From DATKQJ01 sp035534295 (GTDB lineage: Bacteria > Chloroflexota > Dormibacteria > Dormibacterales > Dormibacteraceae): a stretch of 64,000 nucleotides of DNA. Below the pieces are notes generated by a model that saw nothing but the letters and a program-made list of their open reading frames with translations, did not search any database and had not been told where the DNA came from. Position numbers and translations under genes: made by a program. Shown piece by piece: positions 35,513 to 43,387 of this stretch. The stretch spans positions 1 through 64,000 of the forward strand of contig DATLSE010000030.1 in the NCBI GenBank assembly GCA_035534295.1, written 5' to 3'. Each line of letters begins with the position of its first letter. The stretch's first letter is position 1.

Positions 35513-36594
35513 GGGTGGAGAGACCGGCGAGCACGGCCGAGCTGGCCGAGTGCCTGGCGGATGCCGACCGCCGCGGGCTGGCAGTCCTGCCCCGAGGGGG
35601 AGGTCGGGCCATGGGCATGGGGGGCGAGCCGGAGCGGACCGATCTGATCCTGGAGACGGGAGGGCTCAATCGCCTCCTCGAGCTGAGCTCGGCCGACCTC
35701 ACCCTCACGGTGGAGGCCGGCATCCCCCTGGCGGAGCTGCAAGGCGAGCTCGAAAAGGAGGGCCAGTTTCTGCCCCTGGATCCGTACCACGAGCCGGGCC
35801 ACAGCATCGGGGGAGTCCTCGCCTCGGGCTGGACTGGACCCCTACGCCTGGCCTACGGGGGTCCACGCGACTACCTGCTCGGGCTCAAGGTGGCCCTACC
35901 CGACGGGCGCGTCACCCGCTCCGGCGGAAAGGTGGTCAAGAACGTCAGCGGTTACGACCTCAAAAAGCTCCACCTGGGGGCGCTGGGCAGCCTGGGCGTG
36001 ATCGTGGAAGCCTCCTTTAAGGTCTTCCCCCGGCCGGCGGCCGAGGTCACCCTGCGCTGGACCGGCTCGGAGCTCGGCGCGGCCCTGGCCGAGGCCAGAC
36101 GAGCGCTCGCCGCGGCCCAGCCACCGATCGCGCTGGTGCTCGAATCGACCCCGTCGGACTACCTGTTGTCGGCACGCCTGGCCGGCTGGCCGCGGGCCAT
36201 CGGGCGCATGTCCGCCGAGCTCGGCTGGGAGGAGATCGACCCCGACTTCTGGCGCACCCACCAAATGGCGGGCTCGGACGCCTGGGCCCGGATCTCCGTC
36301 CCGCCCGCCCGCCTGGACGAGGTGCTCCCGGCGCTGCCCGTCGGCGGCTGGGCGTGCTCGGTGGGGGTGGGGTCGGTGCAGTGGTTTGCGGCTCGTCAAA
36401 GGGAGATGGTGGAGGACGTGCGCCGGCGGGCGGAGGCGGCCGGGGGTCATTTGGTCCTGTTGCAAGCCGCCCCGGATCTCAAGCAGGCGGTCGGTCCCTG
36501 GGGCGCGATGAGCTCAGATCCCGCCCTGATGGCGAGCGTGCGTCAGGCCTTTGACCCCAACCGGACCATGGCGCCGGGGAGGTTTGTGGTCTGA
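35506..36594 (+). CDS. glcE: glycolate oxidase subunit GlcE, FAD-binding
   Basis: A 362-residue second flavoprotein subunit of glycolate oxidase. The FAD domain reads LPRGGGRAMGMGGEPERTDL, VEAGIPLAELQGELEKEG and GPRDYLLGLKVALPDGRVTR, with GGKVVKNVSGYDLKKLHLGA, a hallmark of GlcE. The C-terminal part ends DPNRTMAPGRF. The GTG or ATG start lies inside the end of glcD and its stop overlaps the glcF start by one base (TGATG), so translation of the three subunits is coupled. Confidence 0.93.
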   Translation: MVRVERPASTAELAECLADADRRGLAVLPRGGGRAMGMGGEPERTDLILETGGLNRLLELSSADLTLTVEAGIPLAELQGELEKEGQFLPLDPYHEPGHSIGGVLASGWTGPLRLAYGGPRDYLLGLKVALPDGRVTRSGGKVVKNVSGYDLKKLHLGALGSLGVIVEASFKVFPRPAAEVTLRWTGSELGAALAEARRALAAAQPPIALVLESTPSDYLLSARLAGWPRAIGRMSAELGWEEIDPDFWRTHQMAGSDAWARISVPPARLDEVLPALPVGGWACSVGVGSVQWFAARQREMVEDVRRRAEAAGGHLVLLQAAPDLKQAVGPWGAMSSDPALMASVRQAFDPNRTMAPGRFVV

Positions 36595-37820
36595 TGCCCG
36601 GCCTCGACATCCGTGACCCGACCACGTTTCAGGGTCCGGACGCCCCGGCTGACGACGACCTCAGCACCTGCGTCCACTGTGGCCTCTGCCTCAACTACTG
36701 CCCCACATTCCGCATGACTGGACTGGAGAGCGAGTCGCCCCGGGGACGCCTCTACCTGATGTCCTCCTGGCAGCGTGGGGATTTGCCTTTCACCCCTGAG
36801 CTCGCCCGCCACATCGACCTCTGCCTCGGCTGCCGCACCTGCGAGGCGGTCTGCCCCTCCGGCGTGCCCTACGGCCGCATCATCGAGGGCGGCCGGGCCG
36901 AGCTCGAGCGGCTCCGTCCGCCCAGCGCCAAGCGCTGGCTCCTGCGCCGAGCCCTGCGCGACGTCCTCGCCCATCCTGGTCGGCTACGAGTGACGGCAAC
37001 CCTAGCGCGGGCCACCCAGCGCCTGGGTCTTGATCGTGCGCTGCCCCCCGCCTTCCGACTTCCCCCGCTTCAGGCCCCCTGGCGCCGCCCCCGTGCCCGG
37101 GCTAGCGCGGGGCCCGCTGCCCAGCGCCGGGTCGCGTTCCTTGAGGGTTGCGTCATGCCTTTGGTATACGGGCGGGCGCACGACGCTTCGATCAAGCTCC
37201 TACGCCTGGCCGGCTGCGAGGTCGTCTTCCCCGCCGACCAGCGCTGCTGTGGAGCGCTCAACGCCCACAACGGAGACCTGGAGGGCGCCAGGCACCTGAG
37301 GGCGGTGAATCAGGCGGCCTTCGGCGTCGACGGCCTCGACGCCATCGTGGTCAACTCGGCCGGCTGCGGCGCCCACATGAAGGATTTCTACAAGGATCTG
37401 GGCGTACCAGTAAAAGACCTATTCGAGTATCTGGACGAGATCGGGTTGCCCGCGCCATCGCGCCCGGTTAAAGTCCGCGTCGCCTATCAGGATGCCTGCC
37501 ATCTGGCTCATGCCCAGGGGGTCAAGGTCCAGCCCCGGCGACTGCTGGCCAGCCTACCCCAGGTCGAGATCGTCTCCCTGCAGCATCCTGACATCTGCTG
37601 CGGCGGCGCCGGGCTCTACTCGAGCCTGGAGACGGCGATGTCGGACCGCATCTTGGCGGAGAAGATGGACGACGTCCTGGAGACGGGCCCGGCGATAGTG
37701 GTGGTGGCCAATCCCGGCTGCCAGATGCAGCTCGAGCGCGGACTCGCCGCGCGGCGCTCGAAAATTCGGGTCCTGCATCTGGCGGAGCTCCTGGCCCAGG
37801 GCTATCCCGACCCCGACTAG
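36594..37820 (+). CDS. glcF: glycolate oxidase iron-sulfur subunit GlcF
   Basis: The electron-transfer subunit, 408 residues. Two 4Fe-4S motifs are present near the N-terminus, CVHCGLCLNYCPTF and CLGCRTCEAVCPSGVPYGR. Two CCG domains follow, with RVAFLEGCVMPLVY, ADQRCCGALNAHNGD, YQDACHLAHAQGV and PDICCGGAGLYSS supplying cysteine-rich cluster or quinone-side ligands. It completes the GlcDEF complex, which feeds electrons from glycolate into the membrane quinone pool. Confidence 0.95.
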   Translation: MPGLDIRDPTTFQGPDAPADDDLSTCVHCGLCLNYCPTFRMTGLESESPRGRLYLMSSWQRGDLPFTPELARHIDLCLGCRTCEAVCPSGVPYGRIIEGGRAELERLRPPSAKRWLLRRALRDVLAHPGRLRVTATLARATQRLGLDRALPPAFRLPPLQAPWRRPRARASAGPAAQRRVAFLEGCVMPLVYGRAHDASIKLLRLAGCEVVFPADQRCCGALNAHNGDLEGARHLRAVNQAAFGVDGLDAIVVNSAGCGAHMKDFYKDLGVPVKDLFEYLDEIGLPAPSRPVKVRVAYQDACHLAHAQGVKVQPRRLLASLPQVEIVSLQHPDICCGGAGLYSSLETAMSDRILAEKMDDVLETGPAIVVVANPGCQMQLERGLAARRSKIRVLHLAELLAQGYPDPD

Positions 37821-38109
37821 GCTCCGAGCGGCCCCCGGCCCTGCGGGCGGCGACAACGAGCCCGAACTCTGCTTTGGGGCTGGAGAGGAGGTCTCGGGTA
37901 AGGTGGCTGCGTGTCCAAGGGAGCGGCGCGGCGAGCGCGGGGCCGGGCGGAAGCCGGATTGACGGAGGTCGGGCGGGTCCGCACTGCGGTCTCAACGGCG
38001 CCGTGGCCGTCAACTGATGCCTGGCCCGGGAGCGGACCCCGCGGTCAAGGTGTGCTGCGGCTGCGGCTTCAGCAGGCGCCTTCGGTTTCAGCTCGCGCTC
38101 TCAGCTAGC

Positions 38110-39528
38110 ATGCCGGCCCCAGAGCGTGGCGTGGTCGCGATCGTCGGGGGCGGAATCACCGGCCTGGCCGCAGCGCACGCGCTGAGTTCTAAGACGGAGC
38201 GGGTCCGGATAGTCCTGATCGAGGCGGAGGGCGAGTTGGGGGGCAAGGTGCGGACCCGAGAGCTGGCCGGACTCCCCGTCGAATCCGGTCCGGATGCTTT
38301 CCTGACCCGGGCCAGGGAGGCCGTCGAGCTCTGCCAGGCGCTGGACCTGGGGCCGGACCTGATCGCGCCCAGCCGGCTTCCCGCCCAGATCTGGGACGGC
38401 CGGCACCTGCACCGGATTCCGGCCGGACTGGTCCTCGGGGCGCCGGTGCGCCTCCGTCCCCTGGCCCGATCCGGAATTCTGTCCCCGCGGGGGCTGGCCC
38501 GCGCCGGTCTCGAGCCCTTGATGCCGAGCCACGTCCCGGCCGGGGACCACTCCGTTCGCGAGCTCATCGTGCCCCGATTCGGAGTCGAGGTCTTCGACCG
38601 CCTGGTCGACCCCCTGCTGGGCGGTATCTACGCCGGCTCCGCCGACCAACTGAGCGCGGAGTCGGTGCTGCCCCAGCTGGTGGAGGCGGCGCGGGGGCGC
38701 CGGAGCCTGATCCTCGCCATGCGCCAACGCCGGCCCGAGGCGAGCACGCAACCGACCTTCTACAGCCTCAGAGGCGGTCTGAGCCGGCTCATCACCGGGC
38801 TCGAGCAGAGCCTGAGCGGGGTCAAGGTGCACCGGGGCCAGCCGGTGGAGGCGGTCTGGCGCGGCCCGGGCGGAGAGTATCTGCTCCGCGTCGGCTCCGG
38901 AACCCTGAGCGCCTCCTCGGTGATCCTCGCCGCCCCCGCCCACGTGGCGGCGCGGCTCACCGCCACGCTCGATTCCGGGCTGGCCGCCGACCTGGCCGGG
39001 ATCGATCACGCCGATGTCGCCACGGTGGCGCTGACCTATGCCCGCTCGGCGCTGCCGAGACCGCTTCAAAGCAGCGGATTTCTGGTGCCCAGCCGCGCTC
39101 AACGGCTGCTGGTCGGCATGACCGCGACCAGCTCGAAATGGCCCCACCTGGGCGAGGGCACAAGCCACGGCCAGCCCACGTTCGTGCTCCGCGCGGCGGT
39201 GGGGCGGGCTGGGGACACCGCCTGGATGGCGATGGACGACGATCAGCTGCTGGCCTCGGTGCACGCAGAACTGGCTTCCGCGCTGGGGCTGACGAGCTCT
39301 CCGCTGGAGGGCTGGGTCACGCGCTGGCCGGCCGCCCTACCCCAGTACACGGTCGGACACGGAGCCCGCCTGCGTCGGCTGGATGAGGCCCTGGGACGCC
39401 TGCCTGGTCTATTCCTGGCCGGCGCGGGCTATCGGGGCATCGGGCTCCCGGCGTGCATCGCCCAGGGCCAGTCGGCGGCCCGCTTCGCGCTCGAGCACAC
39501 GATCGCGGCAGCCCGCGGCGAAGGGTGA
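38110..39528 (+). CDS. hemG: protoporphyrinogen oxidase
   Basis: A 472-residue FAD enzyme of the HemY/HemG type that oxidises protoporphyrinogen or coproporphyrinogen in haem synthesis. It has the N-terminal dinucleotide motif VAIVGGGITGLAAAHAL, then GELGGKVRTRELAGLPVESG PDAF, LVDPLLGGIYAGSADQLSAE and the C-terminal LFLAGAGYRGIGLPACIAQG. No other haem gene is adjacent. ATG at 38110 is preferred; upstream residues in the open frame are basic and cysteine-rich and do not match the family. Confidence 0.92.
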   Translation: MPAPERGVVAIVGGGITGLAAAHALSSKTERVRIVLIEAEGELGGKVRTRELAGLPVESGPDAFLTRAREAVELCQALDLGPDLIAPSRLPAQIWDGRHLHRIPAGLVLGAPVRLRPLARSGILSPRGLARAGLEPLMPSHVPAGDHSVRELIVPRFGVEVFDRLVDPLLGGIYAGSADQLSAESVLPQLVEAARGRRSLILAMRQRRPEASTQPTFYSLRGGLSRLITGLEQSLSGVKVHRGQPVEAVWRGPGGEYLLRVGSGTLSASSVILAAPAHVAARLTATLDSGLAADLAGIDHADVATVALTYARSALPRPLQSSGFLVPSRAQRLLVGMTATSSKWPHLGEGTSHGQPTFVLRAAVGRAGDTAWMAMDDDQLLASVHAELASALGLTSSPLEGWVTRWPAALPQYTVGHGARLRRLDEALGRLPGLFLAGAGYRGIGLPACIAQGQSAARFALEHTIAAARGEG

Positions 39529-39542
39529 AGGCTGAGGCCTGA

Positions 39543-40259
39543 TCAGGGCAGGCCGGTGCCCGGGGTCGGACTGGCGACCTGGACTGGCGACGACGTCCTC
39601 GCGCCCGATCCATGGCCGGAGTTGGCGATCAGGGCCCAGCCGGGACGAAGCGGACCGGCCACGGCCCAGGAAAGGGTCCAAAGCGCGAGCAGAGCACCGG
39701 CCAGCGCCACCCAGGGATGGGCCGGCTCGGGTGGCGTGGGCGTCAGCAGGCGAGCCGCGGTCAGGCTGATGACCATTACCGCGGCGCCCGCGTAGATGAG
39801 CCCCGCCCAGGCAGTCCGGGAATCGCTGCCCATGCCCAACCCGTGCACCGTGCTCAGCACGAAGGCAGCGAACGTCATCAGGTGCAGCCGGTGCCACCAG
39901 CTGTAGCCGATCCTCGATCGCAGCCGCTTGCTGTACCAGACCCCGACCACCAGGTAGGTGCCGAGGATACCCGGCGCCAACCAGAGGGGTCGGTAGTGGC
40001 TGGCCATGGGTACAGCGAGCTCGGCTAGGGTGAAGCCCATGAATGGGTCGAGCGCGATGGCCAGGGTGTGCGCGCCCAAAGCCAGCAGGGAGAGCAGGCC
40101 CAGATATTCGTGGAGCTCAGAGCTGATGAAACGAGGCCAGCCGGACGAGCGCCACTTGAGGCTCAAGACCAGACCCAACAGGACGGACGCGGTCAGGAGT
40201 AGGTAGGCCAAGAAACCGGTGGCGCGAGCCAGATCCCAGACCAGTTGGGGCCCCGCCAT
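39543..40259 (-). CDS. ferric reductase-like transmembrane protein
   Basis: A 238-residue membrane protein with about six helices. Histidines at haem-ligand spacing occur in SSELHEYLGLLSLLALGAHT and in YSWWHRLHLMTFAAFVLSTV with a following HGLGMG. This is the ferric-reductase-like or YedZ haem-binding core without flavin or NAD domains. It may carry electrons across the membrane for a redox partner. The C-terminal 40 residues are Pro, Ser and Gly rich (SSPVQVASPTPGTGLP). It is downstream of the sigma-factor genes on the same strand. Confidence 0.85.
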   Translation of the reverse strand: MAGPQLVWDLARATGFLAYLLLTASVLLGLVLSLKWRSSGWPRFISSELHEYLGLLSLLALGAHTLAIALDPFMGFTLAELAVPMASHYRPLWLAPGILGTYLVVGVWYSKRLRSRIGYSWWHRLHLMTFAAFVLSTVHGLGMGSDSRTAWAGLIYAGAAVMVISLTAARLLTPTPPEPAHPWVALAGALLALWTLSWAVAGPLRPGWALIANSGHGSGARTSSPVQVASPTPGTGLP

Positions 40260-40342
40260 CAGCTCCTAGGGGCCCGCATCGCCGCGAAGGAATGCCGCCA
40301 TCGTGCGATCCCAGACTAACCCGATCTTACGGCCTCTGCGGG

Positions 40343-40675
40343 TCACGAGCCCGAAGAGCGCAGCACCGGAGCCGGCGCCTGGCTGGCAACGACGGGAGGC
40401 GCGGACACCGGCGCGGGAGCAGCGGCGGGAGCAGCGGCGGGAGCCGCCGCCGCCACAGGCGGCGGCGTTGGCGCGGCAGCCGCATTGACCGCGCTGACCG
40501 CCCGGCCACCGCCGGCCGCCAAGCCGGTTGAGCTGGCAAAACCGGAGCCGATTGAGTGCCCGAGCACCAGCGTCCAGACCGCCCCGAACGACAGAATCGA
40601 AGCTGCGGTCAGGCGGCGCTTGAGCGCCGCCAAGCGCAATTGCTTGGCGGCGGCCGCGTCCAGCGGCAAGCTCAT
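40343..40675 (-). CDS. membrane-anchored Ala/Pro-rich protein
   Basis: A 110-residue protein with a basic N-terminus (KQLRLAALKRRLTAAS), one membrane helix (ILSFGAVWTLVLGHSIGSG) and a low-complexity tail of Ala-Pro repeats that contains AAAAPAAAPAAAPAPVSAPP. Topology suggests the tail lies outside. No family is recognised. It is 28 bases downstream of the putative anti-sigma gene and probably in the same operon, so it may be a small accessory of that system or of the ferric reductase-like protein that follows. Confidence 0.65.
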   Translation of the reverse strand: MSLPLDAAAAKQLRLAALKRRLTAASILSFGAVWTLVLGHSIGSGFASSTGLAAGGGRAVSAVNAAAAPTPPPVAAAAPAAAPAAAPAPVSAPPVVASQAPAPVLRSSGS

Positions 40676-40702
40676 TGAGTCAGTACTCCCAACGCTCCGA
40701 TC

Positions 40703-41206
40703 CTAATTGTCGCCCGAGCTCGTCCCATCGCCTCCCTCCGAAGTCTTGGGAGCTGCCTCCGAGCTCCGCTCGGGGGTGGTCGTCTCGGCCGGGGCGGGGG
40801 TCTCCGGCACCTCACGTGGAGGGCTGGCAACCGGAACCGCGGTCACCTCGATGCGGGGCGTGGCTGTGGGCGAAGGCGACGGGCTCGGTTGGACCGCAGC
40901 CGCGGTCGGGCCCGAGCCGCCGGCTCGGATGCTGTCCACCATATTCGTGCCCCACACGACGGGGTTGGGGCTGCCGGTCACCACGGTGCCGACCGAGGCC
41001 ACCGCCACCAGGGCTGTGGCCCCGATGACGACCGCCTGGGTCTTGAGCGTTGTCAGAAGCGTCATCCAGGACATTGAGATCCTCCCTATGGTGGTCATGG
41101 CACCCCTGCTCTCCCACCGACCCGTGGTCCCAATGTGAAGGCGCTCCAGGTCGGCCTCCACCTGCGAGGACATCCACGCGTCGAATTCAGAGTCAGAGGG
41201 CTTCAT
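40703..41206 (-). CDS. single-pass membrane protein paired with the sigma factor, possible anti-sigma factor
   Basis: A 167-residue protein. About 50 cytoplasmic residues (SEFDAWMSSQVEADLERLHI) precede one membrane helix (VVIGATALVAVASVGTVVTG) and an outer tail rich in Pro, Ser and Thr. The order sigma factor then single-pass membrane protein, with a four-base overlap, is the usual arrangement of sigma and anti-sigma genes. The zinc motif HxxxCxxC of ZAS-type anti-sigma factors is absent, so the role is inferred from position. Confidence 0.65.
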   Translation of the reverse strand: MKPSDSEFDAWMSSQVEADLERLHIGTTGRWESRGAMTTIGRISMSWMTLLTTLKTQAVVIGATALVAVASVGTVVTGSPNPVVWGTNMVDSIRAGGSGPTAAAVQPSPSPSPTATPRIEVTAVPVASPPREVPETPAPAETTTPERSSEAAPKTSEGGDGTSSGDN

Positions 41207-41748
41207 TGCTGTTGACCACTTAGACGATCGGGAAGTCCCAAGTCGGCAATATCCGCTGCCAGATCGGTGCGCAGGCGTTTTAGCCCGGAGGCCAGGCGGG
41301 ACCCGACAGTGCGCTCCGAAACGCTGACCAGGCCGGAGATCTCGCGATTGGAATACCCGTGGTAGTAGCGCAAAACCACCACCATCGCCTGCTCGGCGGG
41401 CAGCTGGCGAAGCGCGGCGATCAGGGGTGAGGGAGCCGGGCCCGCGTCGCTGGCCAGTTGGGTGGCCAGCGAGGGAACGAAGATCGATGCGAACTCAAGC
41501 AGCCCACGCCGCCGCCGGTAGGTGATGGCCAGGTTGATGGCGATGCGGTACATCCAGGCTTCCGCCGGAGCGCCACCTTTCCAGCGAGGCCAGGCGCGAA
41601 ACGCCTTCTCGAACGCGTGCTGAACGCAATCCTCGGCCTCGGCCATGCCCAGGATGGCGTTGAGGGAACGCAGTAGGCGCGGGCGGACAGAGCGATAGAG
41701 ACGCTCGAAGTCATCCGGATCTCCCGCCTTGTATTCCCTCTGTTCCAC
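41203..41748 (-). CDS. ECF-type RNA polymerase sigma factor
   Basis: A 181-residue sigma-70 family protein with region 2 (FERLYRSVRPRLLRSL, EAEDCVQHAFEKAFRAW, AWMYRIAINLAITYRRRR) and region 4 (LRQLPAEQAMVVVLRYYHGY, SNREISGLVSVSERTVGSRL). There is no region 1.1 or 3. It should direct polymerase to a stress regulon in response to release from the next gene's product. Start is GTG at 41748. The operon continues through a short membrane protein to the ferric reductase-like gene. Confidence 0.92.
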   Translation of the reverse strand: MEQREYKAGDPDDFERLYRSVRPRLLRSLNAILGMAEAEDCVQHAFEKAFRAWPRWKGGAPAEAWMYRIAINLAITYRRRRGLLEFASIFVPSLATQLASDAGPAPSPLIAALRQLPAEQAMVVVLRYYHGYSNREISGLVSVSERTVGSRLASGLKRLRTDLAADIADLGLPDRLSGQQQ

Positions 41749-41895
41749 GTGACTTTGTCAACGCCGCAGCCGGGGCGCTCTTGTGTCACCTTAGCCGAGG
41801 CGCTCTCGCGCCGGCGCCCGGATGGCTTGGGGACGCAGGCTTCCGCGCTCGCGGCCGGGGCACCGCCCGGGGCAAGATCGCTACATTCTGGGACC

Positions 41896-42468
41896 GTGGA
41901 CTATCGTTTAGAGCAGCTCATCAACGGGCCCGCCGGCTCCCATCCGGCCATCGACTGGATCATGACCCAGATCGCCTGGGGCGCCGAGCCGGCGTTCATC
42001 GCTCTGGTCTTAATCTGGCTCGTGGCCGGGATGTGGCGTCGCAGCCGGCCCGACGTGGTGGGGGCGCTGAGCGCGCTGGTGGCGTCCGGCGTGGCGCTGG
42101 TCATAAACCAGCTGGCAGCGCTGCTCTACTTCCGCCCTCGCCCGTTCGTCAGCCACCCGGGTCACGTACACGTGCTGCTGTCGCACTCGGCGGACGCATC
42201 TTTTCCCTCTGATCACGCCGCCGCCGCCCTGGCCATATCCGTCGTCCTGCAGCGTTTTCACCCCCGGCTGGGCGCGCTCGCCATCCTGGCCTCACTTTGG
42301 GTCGGCTACGCTCGGGTCTACGTGGGTGACCATTACCCCGGTGACGTGCTCGGAGGCTACATTTCGGGGGCCGTGGGTGCCGCACTGGCGCTCTATCTGG
42401 TTCGTCACCGGCTCGAGCTCCTGCTCGGCCGCTGGCGCGTCGGCTCAACCGTCGGCACCACCGATTAA
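41896..42468 (+). CDS. PAP2-family phosphatase, possible undecaprenyl-diphosphatase
   Basis: A 190-residue membrane phosphatase with five or six helices. The three catalytic motifs are FRPRPF (motif 1 end), SFPSDHAAA (motif 2, with PSDH for the usual PSGH) and ARVYVGDHYPGDVLGGY (motif 3). The size and NQLAALLYFRPRPFVSHPGH resemble BcrC, which recycles the undecaprenyl carrier for cell wall synthesis. GTG at 41896 is chosen because upstream residues in the open frame are low-complexity and lie close to the divergent sigma gene. Confidence 0.88.
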   Translation: MDYRLEQLINGPAGSHPAIDWIMTQIAWGAEPAFIALVLIWLVAGMWRRSRPDVVGALSALVASGVALVINQLAALLYFRPRPFVSHPGHVHVLLSHSADASFPSDHAAAALAISVVLQRFHPRLGALAILASLWVGYARVYVGDHYPGDVLGGYISGAVGAALALYLVRHRLELLLGRWRVGSTVGTTD

Positions 42469-42548
42469 CCTCGCCTGGCGCAAGTGCCCGGAGTAGTGTG
42501 AGAATGGCGCCGCAGGCACCCGCATCTGTCCAGGAGGTCTACAAGGCC

Positions 42549-43016
42549 ATGTCGCCCCAGTCCGGAGATCCCGCTCCCACGTTCACCCTGCCCGACCAGG
42601 ACGGGCGGCCGGTATCGCTCGCCAACTACCTGGGGCGTCGTGTGGTGGTGTACTTCTACCCCCGGGACGACACCCCGGGCTGCACCACCGAGGCCTGCGG
42701 ATTCAACGACGTGCTGGACCAGCTGTCGGGCTCGGGAGTCGAGGTGATTGGGATCTCGACCGACAACGCCAAGAGTCACATCGCCTTCCGCGACAAATTC
42801 CAGCTCCGCTTTCCGCTACTCAGCGACAGCGACCATCTGGTCCACGAGGCCTATGGCGCCTGGGGAGAGCGCCAGATGATGGGCCGCCGGTTCATGGGCA
42901 CACTGCGCTCCACCTTCGCGGTCGGTGCCGACGGACGCATCGAGCACGCCTGGCTCAAGGTGTCACCCGAGGGACACGCAACGGAGGTCATGCAGGCCCT
43001 TGAGGTCGGAGTTTGA
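42549..43016 (+). CDS. bcp: thioredoxin-dependent thiol peroxidase Bcp (peroxiredoxin Q)
   Basis: A 155-residue peroxiredoxin that reduces peroxides. VVYFYPRDDTPGCTTEACGF contains the peroxidatic cysteine and the resolving cysteine five residues later, as in Bcp/PrxQ with an alpha-2 resolving cysteine. GVEVIGISTDNAKSHIAFRD and RSTFAVGADGRIEHAWLKV complete the fold. ATG at 42549 follows AGGAGG and matches the family start (SGDPAPTFTL); upstream codons to 42498 are rejected. It is convergent with the DCC gene. Confidence 0.93.
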   Translation: MSPQSGDPAPTFTLPDQDGRPVSLANYLGRRVVVYFYPRDDTPGCTTEACGFNDVLDQLSGSGVEVIGISTDNAKSHIAFRDKFQLRFPLLSDSDHLVHEAYGAWGERQMMGRRFMGTLRSTFAVGADGRIEHAWLKVSPEGHATEVMQALEVGV

Positions 43017-43024
43017 ACCTGCCT

Positions 43025-43387
43025 CTAGGTGGATGAGCGGCGGTGCCGACGGCTGGCCAGGACTCGATAGAGGCGTGATTCGAGCGCGGCCACCATCGGG
43101 TAAGCACCGATCCGGCCGAGCAGGGGCCACGCCCCCGAGCGCGTCCGCAGCACGGCGTTAAGCGCGGCCGCCCCCTCGAGTCGATTGCCCGCTGCGTCGA
43201 CGAACCAGGCCGAGCGGGAGACCTGATCAGGGCTCAGATGGTGCTGGGCCAGGGTCTTGGGCGAGCCCGCCGGCGCGAGCTTGACGCCTCCGCCCTGAGC
43301 CGCCCAGGCCGCCCAGCTGCTGCAGAGGGCGCATTCCTCGTCATAAATCAAAGTCCCCGACCGGGGATCCGGCGCCGCCGACGTCAC
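43025..43387 (-). CDS. DCC-family thiol-disulfide oxidoreductase-like protein (DUF393)
   Basis: A 120-residue protein with the family motif LIYDEECALCSSWAAWAAQ (DxxCxxC), then SAWFVDAAGNRLEGAAALNA and LLGRIGAYPMVAALESRLYR. DUF393 proteins are predicted to be thioredoxin-like. It begins at GTG 43387 overlapping the ilvB stop by four bases, so it is cotranscribed with ilvB. The small subunit gene ilvN, normally in this place, is not here. Confidence 0.88.
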   Translation of the reverse strand: MTSAAPDPRSGTLIYDEECALCSSWAAWAAQGGGVKLAPAGSPKTLAQHHLSPDQVSRSAWFVDAAGNRLEGAAALNAVLRTRSGAWPLLGRIGAYPMVAALESRLYRVLASRRHRRSST

